From positions 49,417-65,467 of the forward strand of contig MGNQ01000022.1 of assembly GCA_001796865.1 (NCBI GenBank): a stretch of DNA of 16,051 bases, written 5' to 3'. The position numbers and the translations under genes are program-made. Under the pieces are notes generated by a model. The model saw only the letters and a program-made list of their open reading frames with translations, searched no databases and was not told the DNA's origin. This DNA is from Chloroflexi bacterium RBG_16_56_11. Its GTDB lineage: Bacteria; Chloroflexota; Dehalococcoidia; Dehalococcoidales; RBG-16-60-22. The stretch's first letter is position 1; the number at the start of each line of letters is the position of its first letter. Below are positions 7,008 to 13,539 of the stretch, in pieces.

Positions 7008-7652
7008 ATGCATTTTAAAAGTCTCAAAGGTCTGACTTTGCATAAGTCCAGGGGAAAAAGCGACGCTAAAACGGCAACTGACAGCACCGCCGCCGTCCCG
7101 ATAGAGGAGATAAAAGAGGCGATAAACAGCCGGACGAAAGGCCTGGAACAAACAGCGCAGAAACTGAACGGACTCGTGTCTAACGGAAAAGGTGAGGCTC
7201 CGCCGGTCAGGCCGCACGGCCCCATCGAAGAGCTATCGGTCACACCGGAAGATAAGCTGGCCGATGTTCCAGATGAGCTCGACGCTGCCGCGACAGCAGC
7301 CATTGAAAACAAACCGGAGCTCAAGGTAGTTGATATGAGCAAGCTGGCGCCCGATGCCGCCCAGCCGGCCGTTAAACAGGTAAAAGCAGAGACACCAGCC
7401 TCAGGGGCATCGGCCCCGGTAGCCGCAGGGACACCGGCCCCGCCAGCCGCAGGAGCGTCTGCCCCGCCAGCCGCGGCGAAAGAGGCGAAGTCCGCGGCCG
7501 ATGAATCTCTGAGCAATCTCTTCAGTAGCGAGGAGACCGAGGTAAATCCTCTGGCAAACCTCATCAACTCGTTACCTGACGTGACCGCCCGGGAGCTGAT
7601 GGACGATTTGAACGAGATACAGCAGATAATCAAGGAGTGGCAAAAAAGCTGA
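7008..7652 (+). CDS. Unrecognised soluble protein at the end of the archaellum operon
   Basis: A 214-aa protein that I do not recognise. ATG 7008 is preceded by a strong AGGAGG site, 29 nt after flaI. The N-terminus is basic (MHFKSLKGLTLHKSRGKSD). Residues about 30-65 contain a predicted helix, and about 120-165 form an Ala/Pro-rich linker with repeated ASAP/GAPA-type units. The last 45 residues form a compact helical segment (NPLANLINSLPDVTARELMDDL and beyond). There is no membrane segment and no signal peptide. The layout of a disordered middle and a short structured tail suggests an adaptor that docks onto a partner, perhaps FlaI, FlaH or the FlaD/E ring. That is inference from position and architecture only. 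It is the last gene before a structured leader and the signalling operon. Confidence 0.7.
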   Translation: MHFKSLKGLTLHKSRGKSDAKTATDSTAAVPIEEIKEAINSRTKGLEQTAQKLNGLVSNGKGEAPPVRPHGPIEELSVTPEDKLADVPDELDAAATAAIENKPELKVVDMSKLAPDAAQPAVKQVKAETPASGASAPVAAGTPAPPAAGASAPPAAAKEAKSAADESLSNLFSSEETEVNPLANLINSLPDVTARELMDDLNEIQQIIKEWQKS

Positions 7653-7658
7653 ATCTAC

Positions 7659-7702
7659 GGGGGTTTTTCTCCAATAGGGGAATCCCCCGATAAAATAGGG
7701 GG
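7659..7702 (+). repeat. Alternating G-run/C-run inverted repeats after the archaellum operon
   Basis: Six bases after the last archaellum-operon stop there are GGGGG (7659-7663), AATAGGGG (7673-7680), CCCCC (7684-7688) and AATAGGGGG (7694-7702). The single C-run can pair with any of the three G-runs, so mutually exclusive hairpins are possible. A T5 tract follows the first G-run, but it is not placed as in a standard terminator. The stretch could mark the operon end or act as an attenuator for the kinase genes downstream. The structure is visible; the role is inference. Confidence 0.45.
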
Positions 7703-7818
7703 TTATCATGGTTGCTCTCAAGGTACGGCAGTAGTAGCCTGAAATCGCGGGGCAATTTGCACGTCGCCCATAGTGTCACGTGCTTAAAAATCGTAATCGT
7801 CGGCAACGGTCAGACCCG

Positions 7819-7864
7819 CGGGCTTAGCCCGGAGAGCGGCAGGCAACCCTGGACATCGGGGAGG
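7819..7864 (+). promoter_or_regulatory. Leader hairpin and possible sequestered ribosome site of the kinase gene
   Basis: In the 218-nt leader (7653-7870) of the kinase gene there is a perfect hairpin CGGGC-TTA-GCCCG (7819-7831). A second small stem, CCCTG (7847-7851) with CGGGG (7857-7861), covers part of the GGGGAGG Shine-Dalgarno site (7858-7864) seven bases before ATG 7871. The second stem would hinder translation when folded. I did not recognise a known riboswitch class, and no convincing -35/-10 pair was found, so the kinase operon may be transcribed by read-through from the archaellum operon. Confidence 0.3.
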
Positions 7865-7870
7865 CTGAAA

Positions 7871-9373
7871 ATGAATACCAAAAATGTTAAAAAACAGCTG
7901 CGGATAAACAAACACCTGCGGTTCATCATCGCCGTGACGATACTGTGTTCGATTGTCTACTATCTTCCGGTTATCAGCGGGCTGGCCGGCTGGACTTCTT
8001 TAAAAGACTCTTTAAACACTTTCCATAACATCTACGGCATCGATTTACTCGGACTGGTTTTCTTCGCGCCCGTGGTTTACACCGCGTACATCCTGGGTGT
8101 CATTCCGGCCATCATGGCATCCCTCGTTTCCATGCTGATACTGCTGCCTAACGCCATCATCATGGACACCTATCCCAACGTCCTTTTCAAACCCACCGCC
8201 TTCGTCATCATTCTTGGCGCCGTGGGAGCGGTAATCGCCATGCTCCAGAAGAACGAGCACCAATTGCGACAGCGGATGAGGGAGATGAAATGCCTTTACG
8301 ACATCGGCAAGGCTACCGAAGAAAGCCCCTCTGTCGAAGATTTCCTCACCAGAGTGGTCGCCCTGGTGCCTCAGTCGATGTTGTCCACAGAGGAGACCAT
8401 GGTCAGGATCACTTTCCGCGACCAGGTCTTTAAAAGCCCCAACTTCCAGAAATCACTGAGCAAAATAACGGAAAACCTGGTCATCAGCGGCGAGACGGTC
8501 GGCGTGGTGGAGATATACTCCACGCGTGATAATCCTTTCCTGAAAAAGCGTACTCACCTGGCCAAGACGCTGGTAGAAAGAATCGGCGGGGCTATCCATC
8601 AGCTTGAGCTGGAGCAGTCTCTCCGGGTCTACTACGAACAACTGGAAACAGAAGTGGAAAACAGGACGAAAGACCTGGAGCAGGTCCAGGAGAAGCTCAT
8701 TCGCTCGGAAAGACTGGCGGCCGTGGGGGAACTGGCTTCCGGAGTGGGCCACGAGCTGCGCAATCCCCTTAATGTCATCAGGAACTGCGCTTACCTGCTC
8801 AATATGTCCCTGGCCGCCAAAGGGGACGAGGAAGCCGTGAACACCCTGAAGGTCCTGGATAAACAAATCGATATCGCTAACAAAATCGTTACCGACCTGC
8901 TTGACTTTACCCGCATCAGACCGCCGACGCAGGTCAGGGTAGACGTTAACGCCCTGGTCAGGGAGAGCCTGTCATGGGTGACCATGCCGGAAAATGTCAC
9001 ACTCAAGACCAATCTGAACGGTCACGTCATCCCGGTGAGGACAGACGCCGAGCAGATAAGCCGGGTCTTTACGAACATCATCTCCAACGCCATCCAGGCT
9101 ATGACCGGAAAAGACGGTGAGCTGGGCGTGGAAACCGGCTCCCAGGAAGAGGTAGCCTGGGTACGCTTCAGCGATACCGGCTGCGGTATACCCGCGGAAA
9201 ACCTGGAAAAGATATTCGAACCTCTCTTTACCACCAAGCCCAAAGGCATCGGTCTGGGTCTGGCTATTTCCAAGAGACTCATCGAGCAAAACGGCGGCAA
9301 GATAGAGGTCATCAGCCAGCTGGGCAAGGGGGCTACCTTCACCGTAAAACTTCCACTCGAGAAAAGGAGATAA
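7871..9373 (+). CDS. Membrane sensor histidine kinase (multi-TM, GAF-like, HisKA, HATPase)
   Basis: A 500-aa kinase. The N-terminus has about four membrane helices (about 17-35, 56-75, 76-96, 105-125) with almost no extracytoplasmic loop, suggesting it senses a membrane or intramembrane cue. A GAF-like region (about 138-245) and a coiled coil (about 245-285) follow. The phospho-acceptor motif is HELRNPLN with His294, and the ATPase domain shows the N box (NIISNAIQAM), DTGCGIP and GIGLGLAI. I chose ATG 7871 because GGGGAGG lies just upstream; the frame is open back to 7712, but that extension has no membrane-protein character and covers the structured leader. TAA 9371-9373 abuts the next ATG, so kinase and receiver protein are coupled. 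Signal unknown. Confidence 0.85.
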   Translation: MNTKNVKKQLRINKHLRFIIAVTILCSIVYYLPVISGLAGWTSLKDSLNTFHNIYGIDLLGLVFFAPVVYTAYILGVIPAIMASLVSMLILLPNAIIMDTYPNVLFKPTAFVIILGAVGAVIAMLQKNEHQLRQRMREMKCLYDIGKATEESPSVEDFLTRVVALVPQSMLSTEETMVRITFRDQVFKSPNFQKSLSKITENLVISGETVGVVEIYSTRDNPFLKKRTHLAKTLVERIGGAIHQLELEQSLRVYYEQLETEVENRTKDLEQVQEKLIRSERLAAVGELASGVGHELRNPLNVIRNCAYLLNMSLAAKGDEEAVNTLKVLDKQIDIANKIVTDLLDFTRIRPPTQVRVDVNALVRESLSWVTMPENVTLKTNLNGHVIPVRTDAEQISRVFTNIISNAIQAMTGKDGELGVETGSQEEVAWVRFSDTGCGIPAENLEKIFEPLFTTKPKGIGLGLAISKRLIEQNGGKIEVISQLGKGATFTVKLPLEKRR

Positions 9374-10129
9374 ATGATTGACGAACCAACCATCCTTGTC
9401 GTTGACGATAATGCAGATTTACTCGAGACTTTCGCCATGATTTTCAAGAGGCGCGGCTATTACGTCGCGACCGCGGAAAACGGGGCTTCCGCCGTGGCCA
9501 AATTTAAAGAGCAGAACTTCGATATTACTCTGATGGACATCGTCATGCCGGAGATGAACGGTGTGGAAGCCCTGCGGAAAATCAAGGAAATGCAGCCCGG
9601 GGCCCTCGTTATCCTGATGACGGCGTACTCCGACGAGAAACTGCTAAAAACCGCCCGCGAGGAAGGCGTCCGCCAGGTCATCAACAAGCCGATACAAATC
9701 GACCGGCTGATGGAGCTCATCAACGAGCTGGCGTCATGTCAGCCCATCCTTATCGTGGATGACGACCCGGATATCTGCGAAACCCTGACACGCGTCTTCA
9801 ATCAGCAGGGTCACGAAGTGCTCACCGCCTACAGCGGGGAAGACGCCGTCGCCATCGCCCGGGGCAAGTCCTGCCAGATAGCCTTTATCGACGTCAAGCT
9901 GCCGAATATCGACGGGCTGGAGACTTTCCTCAGGCTGAAAGATATCAATCCCGATATCATGACGATTATGATGACCGGTTTTCGCAACGAGGTAAAAGAC
10001 GCCCTGGATAAAGCCCAGGCGGCCTCTGCCGTGACCTGCCTGTACAAGCCTTTCGACCCCGCCGAGGCCGCCGAGCTCGTGAAACAGATAGGCAAGAAAT
10101 CGCGTCACCGCCGGAGAAATGATGGCTAG
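9374..10129 (+). CDS. Double-receiver response regulator (REC-REC), no output domain
   Basis: A 251-aa protein made of two complete receiver domains. REC1 (about 6-122) has the acidic pair in VVDDNAD, phospho-Asp55 (LMDIVMPEMNG), Thr in LMTAYS and Lys in INKP. REC2 (about 124-243) has IVDDDPD, Asp173 (FIDVKLPNIDG), Thr in MMTGF and Lys in LYKPF. All catalytic residues are present in both. There is no DNA-binding or enzymatic output domain, so it probably acts as a phosphate relay or by protein contact, as CheY does. It starts immediately after the kinase stop (ribosome site AAGGAG inside the kinase gene) and overlaps the next gene by 11 nt. A docking partner might be the next kinase or the FlaD/E motor ring (inference). 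Confidence 0.88.
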   Translation: MIDEPTILVVDDNADLLETFAMIFKRRGYYVATAENGASAVAKFKEQNFDITLMDIVMPEMNGVEALRKIKEMQPGALVILMTAYSDEKLLKTAREEGVRQVINKPIQIDRLMELINELASCQPILIVDDDPDICETLTRVFNQQGHEVLTAYSGEDAVAIARGKSCQIAFIDVKLPNIDGLETFLRLKDINPDIMTIMMTGFRNEVKDALDKAQAASAVTCLYKPFDPAEAAELVKQIGKKSRHRRRNDG

Positions 10130-11738
10130 CGAGAGCATCCTGGTAGTCGATGACGACCGTGACTTCCTGGAAATAGTCAGCCTTATTCTGGCGAAAAAGG
10201 GCTACGAGGCAAAGACCTGCTCTTCCGCCCAGGAGGCGATGACGCGGTTCAAAGAGCGTTTCTATCACGCTACCATCCTGGACATAAGCCTGCCGGACGC
10301 TAACGGCACGGAGCTCCTGACCCGGATACTGGAAATCCACCCGGACATAATCGCCATCATGCTCACCGGCCACTCTTCGGTGCAGAACGCTATCGAATCG
10401 CTGAATCGGGGAGCTTTCGCCTACCTGGAAAAACCTCTCGATCCTGACAACCTCATGTCGGTGATAGACCGCGGCCTGGAAAAGCAGCGACTGGTCCTGG
10501 AAAACCGCCAGCTCATGGACGAGCTGGAGCGCCATAACCGCATTGCCAACACCCTGCTCAGTGTCTCGCAGGCGGTTTCGCAGTCCCTCGACCTGCAGCA
10601 GATTGTGGACGCCGCCCTGGAGAGGGTCGCCCAGTCCACCGGCCTGGAGGTCGGTTTCATCTACCTGAACGATAACGACCGGCTGGTGCTCCGGGGACAC
10701 CGCGGGCTTTCCCGCAAGCTGGCCCAGTCGATGCTGAAAGAGACCGCCAAAGACAGCGGCACCATCGGGCGTATTTTTACTCAGGCCCGGCCTGCCGTCA
10801 TCGAGAAGCTATCGAGGTATACGGAACCAGACCTCGGTTTCCTTTGCGCCGGAGGGTACCAGTCTTTCGCGGGGGTGCCCCTGACGACCGTTCCCTCGGA
10901 GAACATCGGCGTGATGGGGGTGGCTACCAGCTTCACGCACTGCTTCAGCCAGGGTAACGTCGACCTCCTGACCAGGATAGGACGCGAGATAGCCATCGCC
11001 GTACGCAACGCCCAGCTTTACGAAGCGGCCTCCAGCGCCAAATCTCTGAAAGAGCTAGACGCCATGCGCACCGAGTTCCTGGCTAACGTCTCTCACGAGC
11101 TACGCACCCCCCTGGCGGTCATCAAGGGCTCGGCCAATAGCCTGCTGCAGCCGGACGTCATCTTCGACGAACAAACGCGGCGGGACTTTCTCGTTTCTAT
11201 AGACAAGGACGCCGATACGCTTACCCGCCTCGTGGACGACCTGCTCATGATGTCACGCCTGGAAGCGGACGCCCTGGAAATTAAAAAATTCCCGCATAAT
11301 ATCGAGATGGTCATCGGTTCCTTAAGAGACCGACTGGAAAGCCTTACTATTAAGCACCATCTACGGCTGGAAATCCCTGACGACATTCCCCAGGTAAAAA
11401 TGGACGAAGGCCGCATCAGCGAGGTACTGACCAACCTCGTTGATAACGCCGTGAAGTTTTCCGAAGATAACACCGACATCACCATCAAGGTGGAGAGCAA
11501 CGACGCGGAGCTGATAGTCAGCGTTAGTGATCAAGGATTCGGCATCCCCGCCGACGTGCACCAGAAAATCTTCGAACGCTTTTTCCAGGGAGACGGTCGC
11601 AAGAACGGGCGGAGGAAGGGGACCGGGCTGGGGCTGGCCATCTGCCGCGGCATCGTGGAAACGCACGGCGGCCGCATCTGGGTGGAAAGCGAACCGGGCA
11701 AGGGCGCTAAATTCAGCTTCAGCCTGCCACTGCACTAA
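10119..11738 (+). CDS. Soluble hybrid sensor kinase (REC-GAF-HisKA-HATPase)
   Basis: A 539-aa cytoplasmic protein with no membrane segment. An N-terminal receiver (about 4-120; VVDDDRD, Asp55 in ILDISLPDANG, Thr in MLTGHSS, Lys in EKP) leads through a coiled coil to a GAF domain (about 150-300). The kinase core follows: His326 in SHELRTPLAVIKGS, N box NLVDNAVKF, DQGFGIP, F box ERFFQGD and GTGLGLAI. The receiver at the N-terminus suggests its kinase activity is gated by phosphorylation from the upstream kinase through the REC-REC protein, giving a cascade. ATG 10119 and ATG 10122 are equivalent start candidates; both overlap the end of the preceding gene. Likely phosphorylates the OmpR-type regulator that follows 11 nt later. 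Confidence 0.87.
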   Translation: MMASESILVVDDDRDFLEIVSLILAKKGYEAKTCSSAQEAMTRFKERFYHATILDISLPDANGTELLTRILEIHPDIIAIMLTGHSSVQNAIESLNRGAFAYLEKPLDPDNLMSVIDRGLEKQRLVLENRQLMDELERHNRIANTLLSVSQAVSQSLDLQQIVDAALERVAQSTGLEVGFIYLNDNDRLVLRGHRGLSRKLAQSMLKETAKDSGTIGRIFTQARPAVIEKLSRYTEPDLGFLCAGGYQSFAGVPLTTVPSENIGVMGVATSFTHCFSQGNVDLLTRIGREIAIAVRNAQLYEAASSAKSLKELDAMRTEFLANVSHELRTPLAVIKGSANSLLQPDVIFDEQTRRDFLVSIDKDADTLTRLVDDLLMMSRLEADALEIKKFPHNIEMVIGSLRDRLESLTIKHHLRLEIPDDIPQVKMDEGRISEVLTNLVDNAVKFSEDNTDITIKVESNDAELIVSVSDQGFGIPADVHQKIFERFFQGDGRKNGRRKGTGLGLAICRGIVETHGGRIWVESEPGKGAKFSFSLPLH

Positions 11739-11749
11739 AGGGGGCTAAC

Positions 11750-12445
11750 ATGGAGAAAAAACAAATACTCATTGTCGATGACGACCCGGCCATACTCAGG
11801 CTACTCAGCACCAATCTCAAGGCCCGTGGCTACGAAGTCATCACGGCGACCGACGGAGAGGAATCACTAGAGGCGGTACAGCGGGACTTCGTCGACCTTA
11901 TTATTCTGGACCTCATGATGCCGCGGGTTGACGGCGTCGAAGTTTGCCGTCGTATCCGTGAATGGTCCAGCGTGCCCATAATTATCCTCAGCGCACGCGG
12001 TGATGAAAAAGACAAGGTGAAATGCCTGGAGCTGGGGGCCGACGATTACCTGACCAAGCCCTTCGGAATCGCTGAGCTGATAGCCAGGATAAAGACGGCT
12101 TTCCGGCACCGCGGCGACCCCGCGGTGGCCCCGGCCCAGTCCAATTTCAATTTTGACGGACTGGAAATCAACTTCGCCAAAAGGCGTGTTACCGTAGACG
12201 GACACGAGGTAACCCTCACGCCCACGGAGTACTCCCTGCTCCAACACCTGGCCGTGAACTCGGACAAGGTCCTCACCCACAGCATGCTTCTACAGAGCGT
12301 CTGGGGCAACGAATACTCTTCGGAGAAAGAATACCTGCGTGTCTTCGTCGGCAGGCTGCGCCGCAAGCTTGAGCCCGACCCCAAGAGTCCTAAATATATA
12401 CAGACCATTCCGGGAGTGGGCTACCACCTGTCAACGGTGAGGTAG
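11750..12445 (+). CDS. OmpR/PhoB-family response regulator
   Basis: A 231-aa DNA-binding response regulator. The receiver (about 4-118) has IVDDDPA, phospho-Asp54 (IILDLMMPRVDG), a Ser at the Thr position (IILSARG) and Lys in YLTKPFG. A C-terminal winged helix (about 132-230) carries the usual LTPTEYSLLQHLAVNS and RVFVGRLRRKLEPD features and the IQTIPGVGYHL ending. The family binds direct repeats upstream of target promoters. A GGGG ribosome site precedes ATG 11750. It is the last gene of the signalling run and the only one with a DNA-binding output. Its targets are not known; the archaellum operon and the neighbouring cupin and receiver genes are plausible candidates by position. Confidence 0.93.
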   Translation: MEKKQILIVDDDPAILRLLSTNLKARGYEVITATDGEESLEAVQRDFVDLIILDLMMPRVDGVEVCRRIREWSSVPIIILSARGDEKDKVKCLELGADDYLTKPFGIAELIARIKTAFRHRGDPAVAPAQSNFNFDGLEINFAKRRVTVDGHEVTLTPTEYSLLQHLAVNSDKVLTHSMLLQSVWGNEYSSEKEYLRVFVGRLRRKLEPDPKSPKYIQTIPGVGYHLSTVR

Positions 12446-12468
12446 GGTTTGTATAAAAAAGCCTTCAG

Positions 12469-12657
12469 TTAAAAGTTCGGTCTTAACCCTGCCTGTTTAC
12501 ACAGTTCGTTGGCGGTAATCCTGTTAAAAACGCGATGCCTTTTTATCGGCAGTGTTTTTATATCATTGGTATAAATTGAGTGCCTTTTACCTTCACGCAG
12601 TAGATAAAACCCATTGGTCTCCAGGTATTTTAGTAAATCCCTGCGTTTAACAGTCAA
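12469..12657 (-). CDS. hicA: HicA-type mRNA interferase toxin
   Basis: A 62-aa protein of the HicA/YcfA double-stranded-RNA-binding-like fold, which cleaves mRNA when free of its antitoxin. The sequence follows the family pattern: a helix RRDLLKYLETNGFYLLREG, then GKRHSIYTN with the expected active-site histidine, an LPIKRH strand, and a closing ITANELCKQAGL helix. It starts at TTG (12655-12657), two bases after the hicB stop, so translation is probably coupled. It converges on the OmpR regulator with 23 nt between the stops, and no clear terminator is visible there. The residue before the His is Arg rather than the more common Ser, a small deviation. Confidence 0.88.
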   Translation of the reverse strand: MTVKRRDLLKYLETNGFYLLREGKRHSIYTNDIKTLPIKRHRVFNRITANELCKQAGLRPNF

Positions 12658-12659
12658 GA

Positions 12660-12878
12660 TTATGCCTCTACAAGTACCTGCTCGAGTAAGTCTCCACCGG
12701 CAGGGATCTCTTTTCCTTGTTGTTTGTAGGCTTTTATCATTTCTTTCAGGGCGTCCCTGAGCATCTCCCTACATTCTTCAATGTCTTTCCCTTCAGTTAT
12801 TACTTCAGGCCATTCCACTAGCTGTCCCATGTAACCGGAGCTGATTTTCGTATATTTTGCTGTAAAGCTTTTTACCAT
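12660..12878 (-). CDS. hicB: HicB-type antitoxin
   Basis: A 72-aa short HicB antitoxin: a partial RNase H-like fold that neutralises HicA. Recognisable are the SGYMGQLVEWPEVITEG core (the usual G...V..P...T.G pattern) and the IEECREMLRDALKEMIKAYK helix. There is no C-terminal ribbon-helix-helix or HTH, so this short form may not bind DNA itself. It starts at ATG 12878 after a GGAGGG site and precedes hicA (antitoxin-first order). An extended -10 promoter lies at 12940-12948 on the same strand. Confidence 0.88.
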   Translation of the reverse strand: MVKSFTAKYTKISSGYMGQLVEWPEVITEGKDIEECREMLRDALKEMIKAYKQQGKEIPAGGDLLEQVLVEA

Positions 12879-12939
12879 GCTGTTTTACACCCTCCGTTAC
12901 CTGAGGAGACTACTCGATTATTTTCGCTGCTTTTCAGGT

Positions 12940-12948
12940 ATTATATCA
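12940..12948 (-). promoter_or_regulatory. Extended -10 promoter of hicBA
   Basis: Read on the - strand, this is TGATATAAT, a perfect TGn-TATAAT extended -10 element, about 62 nt upstream of the hicB start. No good -35 hexamer is present at the expected spacing, as is common for extended -10 promoters. Confidence 0.6.
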
Positions 12949-12966
12949 CAGACTAAAACAATAGTG

Positions 12967-12996
12967 TTGATTCAAATGCCGGATTAAGAGTAGAAT
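12967..12996 (+). promoter_or_regulatory. Promoter of the cupin gene pair
   Basis: TTGATT (12967-12972) and TAGAAT (12991-12996) are separated by 18 nt, a reasonable sigma-70-type promoter. The predicted start is near 13003, about 50 nt before the cupin start codon. It lies back to back with the hicBA promoter. Confidence 0.5.
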
Positions 12997-13006
12997 CAGT
13001 TGAATC
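12969..13006. repeat. Inverted repeat in the divergent promoter region (candidate operator)
   Basis: GATTCAA (12969-12975) and TTGAATC (13000-13006) form a perfect 7-bp inverted repeat with 24 nt between the arms. The left arm overlaps the -35 and the right arm covers the predicted transcription start of the cupin promoter. This is the placement expected of a repressor site. The binding protein is unknown. Confidence 0.4.
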
Positions 13007-13055
13007 TTCGTACTCGCAGAGACAAGTCCATAATACCAAATCGGAGGTTGCACTC

Positions 13056-13490
13056 ATGTACGAATCCAGATATGATAAACACTTTTTAACGAACCTTATC
13101 AAAGAAATCCCGCACTACACCGGAAAATCAATCGTCGCTCACGATGGCGAGCTGGATGCGGACTGCAGCCTGGGCTATCACTGCGTCTCCAAACCAATGT
13201 CTTTCGATTTTTCACACTCCCACGATTTTACGGAGATGCTGTGCTTCATCGGCGGGAACCCGCTGGACATAACCGATTTCGGCGCGGAGATTGAGTTCAC
13301 CCTCGGCGGCGAAAAACATGTCATCACTTCCCCGGCCGTAGTCGCCATCCCGGCAGGACTCAAGCACTGCCCTATTATCTTTAGAAAGGTCGAAAGGCCT
13401 CTCGTGTTTTTGGAGGTCTCGCTCACCAGGGTCTATAAACCCGGGCGCCGTCCCCGCAAGAGAAAAACTACGGAAAAAAGGTCCGCCTAA
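13056..13490 (+). CDS. Small single-domain cupin, function unknown
   Basis: A 144-aa cupin. Motif 1 is visible as SHSHDFTEMLCFIGG, giving metal ligands His54, His56 and Glu60, and motif 2 as IPAGLKH, giving His104. The middle carries the characteristic DFGAEIEFTLGGE stretch. The full 3-His/1-Glu metal site argues for a metal-binding enzyme or sensor rather than a dead fold, but the substrate cannot be inferred. The C-terminus is a strongly basic tail (RRPRKRKTTEKR), absent from the second cupin, which might contact nucleic acid or membrane phosphates. GGAGG lies 11 nt before ATG 13056. It is the first gene of a two-gene unit with the paralog that follows. Confidence 0.8.
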   Translation: MYESRYDKHFLTNLIKEIPHYTGKSIVAHDGELDADCSLGYHCVSKPMSFDFSHSHDFTEMLCFIGGNPLDITDFGAEIEFTLGGEKHVITSPAVVAIPAGLKHCPIIFRKVERPLVFLEVSLTRVYKPGRRPRKRKTTEKRSA

Positions 13491-13539
13491 GGCCTTCGCC
13501 TGCGGCGAAATGCGTTTGAGATTTCTGAAGGAGAACAAA

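Noticed and set aside
7712..7870. Longer N-terminus for the membrane kinase (start at 7712)
   Set aside because: The 53 extra codons cover the structured leader, have no ribosome site and do not resemble a kinase N-terminus. GGGGAGG directly precedes ATG 7871.
7760..7870. Known riboswitch (SAM or c-di-GMP type), suggested by GGCAAC motifs
   Set aside because: The other conserved blocks of those classes could not be found; only short local hairpins are present.
12446..12468. Terminator between the OmpR regulator and hicA
   Set aside because: The A-rich 23-nt gap has no pairing arms; convergent read-through may simply occur here.
13510..13539. ATG 13510 as start of the second cupin
   Set aside because: It has no ribosome site and would bury the good AAGGAG at 13528-13533 that fits TTG 13540.
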